A stretch of DNA of 64,000 bases from Metridium senile (Eukaryota; Cnidaria; Anthozoa; Actiniaria; Metridiidae), in contig OX459101.1 of the NCBI GenBank assembly GCA_949775045.1, positions 8,168,601 to 8,232,600 on the forward strand. Direction: 5' to 3'. A model generated the notes under the pieces. That model did not search any database. It had not been told where the DNA came from and saw only the letters and a program-made list of their open reading frames with translations. This document shows positions 33,665-44,985 of the stretch, piece after piece; positions within the stretch are counted from its first letter, which is position 1; the number at the start of each line of letters is the position of its first letter. Both the position numbers and the translations under genes were made by a program.

Positions 33665-33783
33665 TCAGTGGTATAATGGTTTAAAACGGGGATACAGCAA
33701 TGCAGAAGCTCTCTGTTCGAATCCTGGCATTATTACTCAAAGACTTTTTTTCGACAAAAATCTCCAAGTAAAATTATTTCTAA
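33665..33783 (+). mobile_element. tRNA-derived SINE, copy 2
   Basis: GTGGTATAATGGTTTAA (box A-like), GTTCGAATCCTGGC (box B), then TTTTTTTCGACAAAAAT. Same family as 25340-25447. Confidence 0.65.
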
Positions 33784-34495
33784 GTCTGATGTTCCAGTAA
33801 CTGGAAATTTGTTCCAGTTACTGCTAGGAGGACTAGACCAGGTATCCAGTTTCCTCAAGGGATTAAAATCAGACCATTTTATTGGCTGAATACCTCGTGA
33901 ATAATTGATGAGGATTTGAACTTCAAATGAAATGTGTGGCCCTCCCCTTAAGCTTATAAATTTGACTATTGACCCTCCCCTCTGAGGCTCCAGCCCTCCC
34001 CCCCCCCCCCCCCCCCCTCCCTGATAATAAACGTACCTTCCCTAAACTAACTTCTTTGGATATTTACTCATAGATTTAATCCAATATACTAAGGAAATTC
34101 GTCATTTGTTTGCGCGTCCTGGTAAACTAACTATAGAAAAGGAAATAGTTCAGTATATTTCCTGTTTATTTGATTACGGAAAATTATATTTGAAAACTAA
34201 TTTATAACAACTACTAAATGTTCTGAAATGTTGTCTGTTTGACGCTGTCACACTATGACCTTCAGATAAAACTATCAGGAAAAACGTAGGTTGAGTTAAA
34301 TGTACACATTACGGAAATAAGCACATTCTAAAATGTATTTAAAACAATCAAACTAATTAGAAAACTGGTTACGAAATAAGATCAACTTCGATTTGAATAA
34401 GTAAATTAGCACGTAAGATTGACCGCATTGCGTTACACATCCGTAATGCTAAACTACGTCTTTCAGCGTACAATCAATCCAAATGCTTAATTATA
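33784..34495. other. Non-coding part of HEPN-Roc intron
   Basis: Contains a poly-C run at about 33991-34017 and otherwise AT-rich sequence with no recognised gene. Confidence 0.5.
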
Positions 34496-35216
34496 ACTAT
34501 ATCTTCAAAAATGATTGAAAGTGATGCAAAGTGACCCTGACACATAAACAATTGTTAATTATTAGTTTTTGAAATATATGTGTATTGCCTAATAAAGCCT
34601 TGTAGCTTGCTTTCAACATACCTGGGAATTCATTTAGCACTGCTGCGTGACTGTACTCAAATATAAGTGATACAGGTTTATGGCTCTTCTCAATCGCCTT
34701 TCGCCATTCGTCTACAGATCCTGGAGAGTAATGATGCACAATTCTCAGCAAAGCGTCTTGAATTTGTAGCCACAGATCATTGAACTCATGTTCAGTAAGT
34801 TCCATGTCCGGAGTATTAGCAAATATATGATTGCGGTAGTACTTGATTCTTGTTAAATCTGCTTCTAAAGAAAGGTCGTTGTCTTTCGGTAATATATCCC
34901 ATCCTGTAGCAGGTGCAGTGAGGTTGCAAATGTTTCTGAGCAGCTTCAATAGCAAAGTCAAGTCGAAATTCTTCGACTCGCCGTAAGTCGTGCTCGAAGG
35001 GAAAAGTTTCACCATCTCCTTGTGACTTATAATCTTGCTTGCTTTCAAATGATTCAGCATAGCTCGGTGATTTTGAAGAATTCGTGGAAGTATCGAAGGA
35101 TCGAGAATGCTGTTGAACAATCCTTGAACGATTTTTGTTCCTGCTTTAATTAAAACTCGTGAAAGTCGAATAAAATTGTCACTTTCTGGTGCTGGGGCTA
35201 GGGCTGCTTCGGCCAT

Positions 35217-35451
35217 GATTGATGGAATTCTCTCAATATCCTATTTAGACTAACATCTAGATCGTATTTTCTTGAACAGTGCCGAATAATCTCATATTTC
35301 AATCCAATTTATGCCACGCCAAAAAAAAAACAATTCTTCGAAATTTGAGTCACTGTAAATTTTGAGAAAAATCGGAAGTAAAAAAATATACTCACTTCTA
35401 GGACTGGGAACGATTCGATTCCAGACTCCCCGCGTCCTCGATGAAAACAAT
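35217..35451. promoter_or_regulatory. Divergent promoter, locus A
   Basis: The stretch from AATATCC and AGATCGTATTTTCTTGAAC through TTTATGCCACGCC to TTCGAAATTT is shared with 44765-44950 (copy C) and in part with 61107-61170 (copy B). It separates HEPN (minus) from the TMEM60 relic (plus). Confidence 0.5.
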
Positions 35452-35618
35452 ATGGCGACGGTTCATTGTGTCCTGTCACTTCCAGTGGTGTGTTTTTCTT
35501 TCTTTCTGATTTTACTAGTAATCTGCTTACACCAAAAGACCACTTGGTTTTGGTATTTTTAGTTGGAATTGCTTGCGTAACATCTTGGGTTTGGACTAGC
35601 TCTTGCAAAAGAAGATAG
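35452..35618 (+). pseudogene. TMEM60 pseudogene with internal deletion
   Basis: It starts MATVHCVLSL like the intact gene at 61368, runs to TTWFWYF, then stops. The DNA continues with sequence matching the end of TMEM60 (GIAC, TSWVW) in another frame. The middle, covering two membrane segments, is deleted. Confidence 0.8.
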
Positions 35619-35651
35619 TAAGTATGTAAAATGTGCATCTATATTCCACTG

Positions 35652-35871
35652 ACCTATTATCGCGCACATCCTATTATCGTGCTTTTCGTAAAAAATAATA
35701 TATATCTTTTATTCTGCGTAAAAGTTTATTGAAATAGAATTGACCAGAAACGTTGGTTGCAACAGAATAAGCCACCACAATTGTTTTAATTAATTTTGAA
35801 GCAGTTTTTTTTAGAAGATATATATTATTTTTTACAAAAAGCACGATAATAGGATGTGCGCGATAATAGGT
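35652..35871. mobile_element. MITE with CCTATTATCGCGCACATCC ends
   Basis: Inverted arms also include CTATTATCGTGCTTTT and AAAAAATAATATATATCTT. About 220 bp, no coding. Confidence 0.85.
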
Positions 35872-36467
35872 ACGACTAACTTTTAAAATAAGTAACAAAA
35901 GTTCTCATTTTAAAATAGCACTTCTTATTTTAAACACATCAGAACACTTACTATCAAACCTGTATTTCTTTAGAACTGTACGGTGCCCCAATACAAATAA
36001 ATTATATAAATTTACTACACGATTATTTATTTCAATAACCTAAGATTACATCAAATAAAATTGTTTTCAATACAAAGTTACATTTTCAGTATAAAATAAA
36101 TTTTTAATATGGAAATTTATTCTTTAAGGAAATCTTTCAGTACAAAAATATTTTCTCAGTACAGAATAATTATTTCAATGCGGAAAATTTTTCAATTCGG
36201 AAATCTTTCAATACGGAAATTTTTTTAATGCGGAAATCTTCCAAAACAAATTTTTCAATATGGAAATCTTTTCTGAAACGGAAATTTTCCAGAAATGGAA
36301 AAATGTTTTTGCAGTACAAATTAATTTTTTCAGTACAAAATATTTTTGTACTAAAAATAAAATTGTGTATTGAAGTTATGACAGAATAACGCTAACTGCT
36401 AGGATTGCGTGACATCGTAATTATCCATCGTAATTAATCAGAGATATAATATATCATATGATATAAT
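35872..36467. other. AT-rich, GGAAATCTTT/CAGTACAAA repeats
   Basis: Irregular short phrases such as TTTCAGTACAAA and ATGGAAATCTT recur between 36060 and 36350. No gene. Confidence 0.5.
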
Positions 36468-36947
36468 ACAGTAAACAACCGCAGTTAAGAACCTATATTT
36501 TTTAAAGTCTGGCAAAAAAGGTTCTTGTATAAAGAGGTAGTTGTTGGTAATTCAGGCATAACAGGTTCTTAATTAGGTTCTTAATTGTTATAAAGGGGAT
36601 ATGTTATTATTTCTTATTATAAGAATAATAAATAAGCTCGGTTTGGACTAACATTTTATATAACATTTACTGTGACTTTAAACCAACAAATAAACAATCA
36701 ACTTACAATTCACAACAGTAACTGTAAACAAAGATTTAATACTGTATTATATTATTTATTTCTCCAATTAACTGTGTCAAGTAACTTAGGGTTGTTTATC
36801 GTGTAATTTGGCTGTAACCCACATATAGGAACCTGCTTGATCCTGTTTGGCTAAACAGCTAGGTTCTTATATTAAGGGGTATTAAAATGGCAAATTTCTG
36901 CCAAGAGGTTCTTAATCCACTAGGTTCTTAACTGCGGGTGTTTACTA
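36468..36947. mobile_element. MITE with GTAAACAACCGCAGTTAAG ends
   Basis: AGTAAACAACCGCAGTTAAG at 36470 pairs with CTTAACTGCGGGTGTTTACT ending at 36946; AAGAACCT and GGTTCTTA also recur inside. Confidence 0.8.
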
Positions 36948-37085
36948 TATATGATTAAATATGGATCGCAAAGCTGGAAGCCAATGAATAAATCTGTATC
37001 TTTAAAACTTTTTACTGTGCAAAATTATATTTGCTTATGTGCTTCTGCAATTTAGGGCATGGTTTTGGAGCTTATTATATATTAT

Positions 37086-37460
37086 AGATTATTATGCATA
37101 CCACAACGCATACCCTATTTAAGACATAATATACTGTACAAAATTACTCCGACAATTCTGATTGGACAAGAGGAGTACAATTAAATTGTAAATTGTACTC
37201 TGCAGAGTACCAACTAGTTTTTCAGTATATTATAAATAAAAACTCTTGAAATCTTTTCGTACAATTCATAATTAATAGGTACGAGTGATGTTTTTCAAAA
37301 TTGGACACCAAGCCTTTTAGGTCTTTTTAATTTGATAACTTTGAAAACATCACAAGTATCTATTAATTACAAATTGTACGAAAAGATTGTGAGATCAAGT
37401 AATTTTGTACAGTATATTATGTCTTAAATAGGGTATGCGTTGTGGTATGCATAATAATCT
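37086..37460. mobile_element. MITE with AGATTATTATGCATACC ends
   Basis: Inverted arms of more than 60 bp, including CACAACGCATACCCTATTT and AATATACTGTACAAAATTAC. No coding. Confidence 0.85.
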
Positions 37461-37904
37461 TTTATAGCATAATTCTGAAAAGTATCATTATTTTCACTTT
37501 TATGTTTGTCTTGGATAAGATATCATTTTTGCCAAAAGTGCTGCATTCTGCTAACTAGTATTCATATCTGTTACAAAGCTGAACTAATAATAAATAGTGA
37601 GATTTGATAGTTTCTAGGTATATCAGACTTTAAGATTCTGTTTTGCCTTCAACAGGGGATGCATTTTTTCCATTTCTAGTGTCTTCAATAGAGTTGGGGT
37701 TTTAGACCTCTGGTTGGGTATCCCTTTACAATGATTTTCTTGGTATAAAGGATCCATATCATTTCTTAATACCATAATGGGTGTAAACCTGTAAAAATGC
37801 TGTTTTTTAATATTCAAGGCTCCAGTCCTCAGGTGTGTGTTATGTGCCTTTGTGTTGTCTGAACACACATATGACATGAAACTTAATGTATATAAATTAC
37901 TCCA

Positions 37905-38072
37905 ACTTAAGCCTGGTTCACACTGCGTCATAATTGTAATCATAAGCAAAACAAAAGAAATTAGAAAAGGAAACACTTTGGACTTTGTTTTCTAATTCCC
38001 CAGGGATAATAAATCTTTTGTTTTCTTGCTTATGATACTTATGGCACTTGTGTGAACCTGACTTTAAAAAAC
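37905..38072. mobile_element. Small inverted-repeat element, CCTGGTTCACAC ends
   Basis: TAAGCCTGGTTCACACTG pairs loosely with TGTGTGAACCTGACTTTA; TAATCATAAGCAAAAC also pairs with TTTTCTTGCTTATGA. Confidence 0.6.
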
Positions 38073-38281
38073 AACAGCAATTCTTTATTGTACCATTAAT
38101 AATGAATAAGTCTCAGCAGAAATTATAATTGATATTAAACAAATAAAAAAGTTACTTTCCTTAACCAGTCTGTGTGTCTCATGCTCACTTATTATAAACA
38201 GTAATTTTATAAACACTTTATAAAATATACAAATACATACACAACTTTTAACTTAGCATAACTTCATTGGTGGTGAAAATC

Positions 38282-38445
38282 CTAGACAGGATCCTCTAGG
38301 CTAATCCTGTGGGATCCTATGTTAATCCTAATGGATCCCATATCATAATTACTCCTTTCATATCCTATGCTAATCGTGTATGATCCTAGGCTAATCGTGT
38401 AGGATCTTAGGGTAATCCTGTAGGATCCTAGGCCAATCTTTAGTC
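38282..38445. repeat. Minisatellite TAGGATCCTAGGCTAATCCTG
   Basis: About seven degenerate units of 20-24 bp built on GGATCCTA and GCTAATC. Confidence 0.8.
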
Positions 38446-39120
38446 TCCTGTAAAAATATGTTGGTGAGTAATAAAGGCCTAGTAGAGATTTCTCATGATG
38501 GCAAAATATTGGACGCTGTAGCACAATAAGTATTTTCATTTGTATAACAATGATCTCATTGTCTTTGAGAAATTATTAAAACAAGAAATTAATTTCTTTT
38601 ATTCCCATAATACTTTGACAATGAGATTACTGAAAAGACTTGATGCGTAAAAGCTGCGTCAAAAATTTGCCATTGTGAGAAATCTCTAGTTACTGCGTTT
38701 TTTTTATCTTTTTTCCAAAGCCTATTATAGATGGTTCTCTAATATGACAGTGCTAAAATATTAAAATATCTGTTTACTTGTAAATCTCATTTTCCACTAT
38801 TTATGAAAGTGGTCTATATCATAATTGGTTTTTATAGATAATGGCTGATGGCTATTGTACGTCTGAAAGGAACTGGGTCATTGATATTAATTGGTTATTA
38901 TTTAAGGCCTCTTGTGGCAGAAAATGAATTTACTGCACAATAAAAAAAATAAAATAAAATTGAAGAAGAGCTTATGAAACTATGTTTAGCATATCCCCTT
39001 GCATAGATTGTATACATAACCACAAATCCTACTTGTCATGCAGTTGCCATCTGCTGTTTGCAAAGCTATTTAGTTGATCTTGATAGGCCTTCATGTCAAA
39101 ACAATCAAAGATTTGCCACA
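38446..39120. other. Intergenic, nothing recognised
   Basis: AT-rich sequence with no convincing gene or element. Confidence 0.45.
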
Positions 39121-39123
39121 TAT

Positions 39124-39622
39124 TGAGGTAGGGAGGGAGGGAGGTAGGTAGGTAGGTAGGTAGGTAGGTAGGTAGGTAGGTAGGTAGGTAGGTAGGTAGG
39201 TAGGTAGGTAGGTAGGTAGGTAGGTAGGTAGGTAGGTAGGTAGGTAGGTAGGTAGGTAGGTAGGTAGGTAGGTAGGTAGGTAGGTAGGTAGGTAGGTAGG
39301 TAGGTAGGTAGGTAGGTAGGTAGGTAGGTAGGTAGGTAGGTAGGTAGGTAGGTAGGTAGGTAGGTAGGTAGGTAGGTAGGTAGGTAGGTAGGTAGGTAGG
39401 TAGGTAGGTAGGTAGGTAGGTAGGTAGGTAGGTAGGTAGGTAGGTAGGTAGGTAGGTAGGTAGGTAGGTAGGTAGGTAGGTAGGTAGGTAGGTAGGTAGG
39501 TAGGTAGGTAGGTAGGTAGGTAGGTAGGTAGGTAGGTAGGTAGGTAGGTAGGTAGGTAGGTAGGTAGGTAGGTAGGTAGGTAGGTAGGTAGGTAGGTAGG
39601 TAGGTGGGTGGGTGGGTGGGTG
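39124..39622 (+). repeat. (TAGG)n microsatellite, about 480 bp
   Basis: Essentially uninterrupted TAGG units from about 39142 to 39605, edged by GGGA and GTGG variants. Confidence 0.98.
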
Positions 39623-40971
39623 CTTTAAAACATAGCAGCCAGAAGGCGGAATTGCGTATTAAATACAAAATATAAGTATATATATATAGAAATAGAAATA
39701 GTTCGATCCCTAATGGCCTCACACTTGTTTCGACTTCTTTCCATTCTGTGTAGCTTTGAGTAGCTTTAAATACCTGTAAAATGGAGCATTGATGGAGAGA
39801 GGGGGGAAAAGAGCGCATCGTCGGCTTCCTGGGAGACAAGATTACAGCTTACAGCTGAAGAAACTACCGACGCAAAATAATAGTACTTTTCATTTTTTTT
39901 GTCCTTTTTAACGTTTTCTGTTTTCATTCCTACTCTTCGCACCGCGCTAAGCGCGAGTAATAGCAAACGACAATAGGAGTGTGACAGTGCTTGGTGCCTG
40001 GTGGACAGCACGACCAGCAAAATTTATTTCATAAGTGTTACAAAAACTACAAAATATTCATATATGTTTTACAAATATGCTCATCTGACAAAACATTAAT
40101 ATATCTTACAACCGTATCTGATACAAAGATAAAGTGGAGCTCTACAACATTTACAATGCATAAGTTCGCTGCCCCCTACGAAACATTCATTGGATGGAGC
40201 TATCTAAATAAATCACCGACAAACTAGCTTAATTTAAGTTTGGTTCCAACACTGGCTGTCCAACAAGCGAGAGTAAAGACCGTTCAAATATCTACTAAAA
40301 TACCAACAAAAGTATATGACAGGTTATGTAATGACTCATTAAGAACAATACATTATCGATACCGATAAAGACATGACTATGAACCGTAATGATCATGCTT
40401 TCAAACTCCACGTTCTTACATTGGAAAGCCTTAATTTCATTCATCTTTTTTTTTTACATACTAGCAAACCATTTCATTTATCTGATTGACTGACCATAAC
40501 TGCTTTACCTATTTAGAATTATGCTTTTTTAAATCAATTTTTTTTTTGTAAACTGTAATTCACGAGTGCAAATAAAGTTCTTCATTTGTGATAATCAAGT
40601 GCAGTGGTGCTGGATATAACGTTGAAACTGGAGTCAGTATAGCCTGTGTACACCACAGGAAGCCCGCCTTTATTGTGTGTATTTTCTTCTATAACTTTCC
40701 ACTTTCTTTACAGATGGTAGGGTATTCAGTAGCCTGCGTCACATCCGGAATTTTCAAAGTGGCGTTGAGGAATGTTGAAGAATGTATTTACGAGCGCATT
40801 TCTGGCCGATCTGTTGATGCAGTGAAAAATAGTACTTGAAACGTTTTTGCAACTAAAATGTACTTTTGTTTTGTGCAAAAAGCCCAGGGTTTAATTCCCC
40901 TGTATGTCCCGGCTTTATCAAAAGTTTGAAAATCTAACCAGTCTTTTCCATGTTTTTTCTCTATAATTCCT
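39623..40971. other. Intergenic between (TAGG)n and gene C
   Basis: No gene supported. TAGCCTGCGTCACATCC at 40733 is a solo end of the 9-bp-TSD MITE family. TTTATT near 40669 could be the polyadenylation signal of gene C on the minus strand. Confidence 0.4.
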
Positions 40972-43900
40972 CTACTTGTGCTTCCCTTTTCCCTTTTTCT
41001 GCTTGGTTTGCACTTGTTCAGCACCACTACCACTGCTCTTACTACTAATAATAAGCTCTCGCTCAAGGCCCATCTTGATAACCTCTGAAGCACATGTGTT
41101 AATATGTTTAAATCTGTCAGGTCCAAGAGGGATTTCTCCATGCCAGCGTGTCACTATGACAACCACATCTTCCACTTTAGATACTTCTAATAGTTCCGAG
41201 AGTCTTTTGCCTGCTCTATTCTCACCATCATCACGGCCTTCTTCGAGATAGCTCTTCTTGTCTTTAACGTAGATCCTGTAAGCATACATGTTATACTTTG
41301 CTTTTGCAATATTATTATCCTCCTTCAATTGTTCCAACACCTGTTCAACTTGATCCTTTGATGTAACATGGGCGAGATGAGCCTGGAATTTACTCTTTCG
41401 ATCTGTAATCACCTCACTGTGAATAATGTCATAGGCAGCTGGTGCTTGTCTTTCTGCCTTTGCTTGGCGGGTGAGTTTCATTAACTTATGTGCCTTTCTG
41501 GCAATTTTATATTTCTGCATTTCAAATTCATACTCAAACATTGCTAAATGTTTTCGTATTTCTTGTTTAGATATCTTTTTTCCTGATAGATTACGTGACA
41601 GTAATAGTTCCAAGGCACGTTCATTAATATGCTTATACACGTTCATATGCAGATACACGTCTCCTTGCCAACAAGTCACTATGACAACCACGTTTGTAGC
41701 GTCAATATACCTCAGCAAATGTTGGAGTCTCATTCCTGCTAAATCTTCGTCATCATCATCACTGTCCTCGATATAAGTTTCTTTATCCCCATCATAATAT
41801 CTGTAAGCCCACACAGTGTTGGTTGCTTCAGAATACTTGGGGTCTTGCTCTATGTGATGTAGTACTTTCTCGATTTGATCCTTTGAAGTGAACTCCGCAA
41901 GATGGGCTTGAAATTTGTTTCCCTGATCTACAATGGGCTTTCCATGGACGATGTCTAGGGAAAGTTTTTCGAGTTTCTCTGTGACTTCTTCGATTTCTGT
42001 GAAAATAAACGTTTTCTCTTTCGTAAGAATCTACCTGACGGAAAGTATTGGATACAAATTTGATATGTATAACTATTGCTCGACGTTTATTGTGTATATA
42101 TTTATTAACTATTATTTGCTTTTTTCATCATAAATCACCGTCGATTATAAAACACCGATACAAACATTTCTAAAGACCACATGTACACCCGGATGATAAC
42201 AACTCACCATCGATTTTCAGACATCAACACAAACAGTCTTTCTCAAGACTACACACAACCGGATGATAACAACTCACCACCGATCGATTATCAGAAACCA
42301 ACACCAGACTTTCTCAAGACTACCACACCTGGATGATCACAACTCACCATAGATTATCAGACATCAGCACCAACAGTCTTTCTCAAGACTACACACAACC
42401 GGATGATAACAACTCACCACCGATCGATTATCAGAAACCAACACCAGACTTTCTCAAGACTACACACACCTGGATGATCACAACTCACCATAGATTATCA
42501 GACATCAGCACCAACAGTCTTTCTCAAGACTACACACAACCGGATGATAACAACTCACCACCGATCGATTATCAGAAACCAACACCAGACTTTCTCAAGA
42601 CTACACACACCTGGATGATCACAACTCACCATAGATTATCAGAAACCAACACCAGACTTTCTCAAGACTACACACACCTGGATGATCACAACTCACCATA
42701 GATTATCAGCACCAACAGTCTTTCTCAAGACTACACACACCTGGATGATCACAACTCACCATAGATTATCAGAAACCAACACCAGACTTTCTCAAGACTA
42801 CACACACCTGGATGATCACAACTCACCATAGATTATCAGAAAACAACAGTATTTCTCAAGACTACACACTCAGCTCATCAGCATCAGCTTACCTTTTTCT
42901 TTATGCTGAGTCAGTTCATCAAAGAAAATTAGTGCATCCTGGTATTGTTCGTCAGACATAGTAACTTCTATTTCCATGTGTTCACCAAGCTTCTGGGTTT
43001 CGATAAGAACTCTTTCAAGTGAAGATCTCAAATCACCGTTCTTATACCTTACAAAAATAAGTAAACATATCAAATTGTGGTGTGGTGTTGTTTGGTGTGG
43101 TATGGTGTGGTCAGTGTGTTTTGTTGTGGCATGATAGTATGATATGGTATTATGTCGTATACTGTTGTTGGGTGTGCTGTGGTATGGTATGGTGTGATGG
43201 GCTGTGGTCTTCTCTAGAATAGTGTGGTATGGTATAGTGTCAGTTGTGGTATGATAATGTGTGGTGTGCTGGGTTTTGCTTGGGTCTTTAGTGGCATGCT
43301 ATGTTGTGGTAAGGTATATTGTGTTGTGGTATGGTATGGTATTATGTAGTTTGGTGGGCTTTGCTGTGGTCTTTAGTGACGTGCACGTGGTGTAGCCAGT
43401 GCCACTCCAGTATGGTATAGTGTGTTGTGGTATGGTATTGTGTGGTTTAGTATAGTGGGTTATGCTGTTGTCTTCAGTGGTATATTATAGTAATCGGGAT
43501 TTATTTACAACATATAATACCTTTCCCAGAGATCCAGAAGGGCTTCAATAGTTTTAACACGTAGCTGAATGTTGATGGAGCCATCGAACATATTCTGTAC
43601 AATTATATCTCTTCCTGGGAACATGTTTTGAAATTTATCCAATAGTGTTGGAATGGGAACTTCAGAATCCAAGGATAGAATGAAATCGCCAACACCACTG
43701 ATATGAATCACCATTTCTAGAAATCACAAAAAATGCTTTTAGCCTTAAACTAACTTTTCAACTTTGGACGTACCAAAACCCGAGAGAGAGGCTTACTGGT
43801 CCGGGCTTACTGGTCCGGGTTCGATTCCCGGCCCGGGCGATTGTTTTATGTCCTTGGGCAAGACACTTACTCTCTATGTGCCTCGTCTTCTCGGATAAGG

Positions 43901-44764
43901 ACGTAAAGCAGGAGGTCCCGTCTGCTTTCACTCTAATCCTATTTAAGGTGGACGTTAAAGATCCTGTTGTGCTATTCACAAAGAGTAGGGGATTGCCTCC
44001 CGGTACAAAACAGTGATCAGGCATCGGAGACATCACTAACAACACTCATGATTGTATTAAACTGCTGGTTTTCAGAAGTCCGATAAGTCCTCCATAAACA
44101 CATTAGATTGTAAAGCATTATGAGCTATTCGAGAGATATATCTGCAAGCATTCTTGCTTGCTTTTAACGTACCTGGGAATTCGTTTAGTAGTGCTGCTTT
44201 GTCTCTAGATGAAATAGGTGCTGTACGGCTCCTCTCGATTTTCATTCGCCATTCCTCTATAGATCCAGCTGGAGAATAATAATGCACAATCCTTAGCAAA
44301 GCATCTTGAATTTGCGGCCAAAGATGATTGAATTCATGTTCAGTAAGTTCCATTTCATAAGTATGAGCAAATACAGTATTGCGGTGGTACTTGATTCTTG
44401 CTAAATCTGCTCCTAAAGAAATGTCGTTATCGATTGGTAATGCATTCCATCCTTTAGCAGGCGCAGTGAGGTTGCAAATGTTTCTGAGCAGCTTCAATAG
44501 CAGGGTCAAGTCGAAATTCTTCGACTCGCCGTATGTAGTGTCGGAAGGGAAAAGTATTTCCCACTCCGTTTGATTTATAACCCTTTTTCTTTTCAAATCC
44601 TCCAGAACAGCTTTGTGATTTTGAAGAATCCTTGGAAGTATTGAGGGATCGTAAATTTTGTCGAACAAACCTCGAACGATTTTTGATCCTCCCCTAATTA
44701 AAACTCGCGAAAGTCGAATAAAATTGTCACTTTCTCGTGTTGGTTCTAGGGCTGCTTCGGCCAT
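40972..44764 (-). CDS. HEPN / TRADD-N-like / double Impact protein (gene C)
   Basis: Exons read right to left: 44764-44173, 43716-43521, 43047-42893, 41996-40972; 655 residues with phases matching at every junction (1, 2, 1). Exon 1 is a DZIP3-like HEPN domain with an intact RNase motif (RNTVFAH). Exons 2-3 (residues about 198-314) form an alpha/beta region with LLDLWERYKNGDLRSSLE and IEVTMSDEQY, resembling TRADD-N domains of cnidarian immunity proteins; this call is tentative. Exon 4 has two Impact/UPF0029 domains at about 328-435 (GNKFQAHLAEFTSKDQ) and 510-615 (KSKFQAHLAHVTSKDQ, LGPDRFKHIN), separated by a basic helical linker, and ends in a Lys-rich tail. IMPACT proteins are known to bind GCN1 and restrain GCN2. 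A link between RNA cleavage and translation control is inference. No stops or frameshifts. Confidence 0.82.
42183..42860. repeat. Minisatellite of about 66-72 bp in gene C intron 3
   Basis: About ten units containing CTTTCTCAAGACTACACAC and GATGATCACAACTCACCA, alternating between CCGATCGATTATCAG and CATAGATTATCAG forms, so a higher-order unit of about 140 bp is visible. Confidence 0.92.
43080..43480. repeat. GTGGTATGGT-rich low-complexity tract in gene C intron 2
   Basis: Irregular TGTGGTATGGTATGGTGTG phrases on the plus strand. Confidence 0.8.
43795..44050 (+). mobile_element. tRNA-derived SINE in gene C intron 1
   Basis: GGTTCGATTCCCGG at 43818 is a canonical box B; an 18-bp duplication, CTTACTGGTCCGGG, precedes it and no clear box A remains. 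The body has CCTTGGGCAAGACACTTAC, a core found in conserved metazoan SINE domains of the Nin/V-like type. It is not a functional tRNA because the acceptor and D arms are missing. Confidence 0.65.
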
Positions 44765-44985
44765 GATGCTGCAATTTACTCAATATCCTTTTTAGACTAC
44801 ATCTAAATCGTATTTTCTTGAACAGTGCCCAATAATCTCATATTTCAATCCAATTTATGCCACGGCAAAAAAAACAATTCTTCGAAATTTCAGTCACTGT
44901 AAATTCTGCGAAAAATCAAAATACAAAACCGGAAGTAAAAAAAAAGACTCACTGCTAGGACTCATTCTCGTACCCAGACCCTACT
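44765..44985. promoter_or_regulatory. Promoter region of gene C
   Basis: Shares the block AAATCGTATTTTCTTGAAC...CCAATTTATGCCACG...TTCTTCGAAATTT with locus A. The TMEM60 start found in A and B is absent here; homology ends near 44970. Confidence 0.5.

Larger units (their letters stand above)
27992..35216 (-). pseudogene. 5' half of ROCO gene A: HEPN and Roc GTPase (truncated)
   Basis: Exons read right to left: 35216-34622 (HEPN), 30139-29622 (Roc part 1, P-loop GQARAGKTS then a Glu/Lys-rich tail), 28732-27992 (Roc part 2, DFAGQ, TNAD). Phases join cleanly: phase 1 after HEPN, 0 after Roc part 1. The last exon ends at AAG/GTAGGC, but the COR exon that should follow is absent: the sequence breaks at 26787 into unrelated DNA. 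The COR-Death half is found inverted at 11536-16094. In the HEPN motif the catalytic His is Asn (RNHIFAN). The promoter resembles that of copy C. A truncated HEPN-Roc product is possible if a cryptic polyadenylation site is used. Confidence 0.8.

Noticed and set aside
37623..37976. 117-residue minus-strand frame with a hydrophobic start
   Set aside because: Overlaps an inverted-repeat element; no recognisable motif or splice signals.
39105..39839. 244-residue Pro-Thr-Tyr-Leu frame on the minus strand
   Set aside because: Direct translation of the (TAGG)n microsatellite.
42333..42701. 122-residue repeat protein on the plus strand
   Set aside because: It lies in an intron of gene C and only translates the 66-72-bp minisatellite.
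42183..42860. Possible CRISPR array because of regular repeats
   Set aside because: Units are adjacent with no unique spacers, in an animal intron with no cas genes.
43795..43870. tRNA gene with box B GGTTCGATTCCCGG
   Set aside because: No complete cloverleaf or box A; the downstream body is typical of a SINE.
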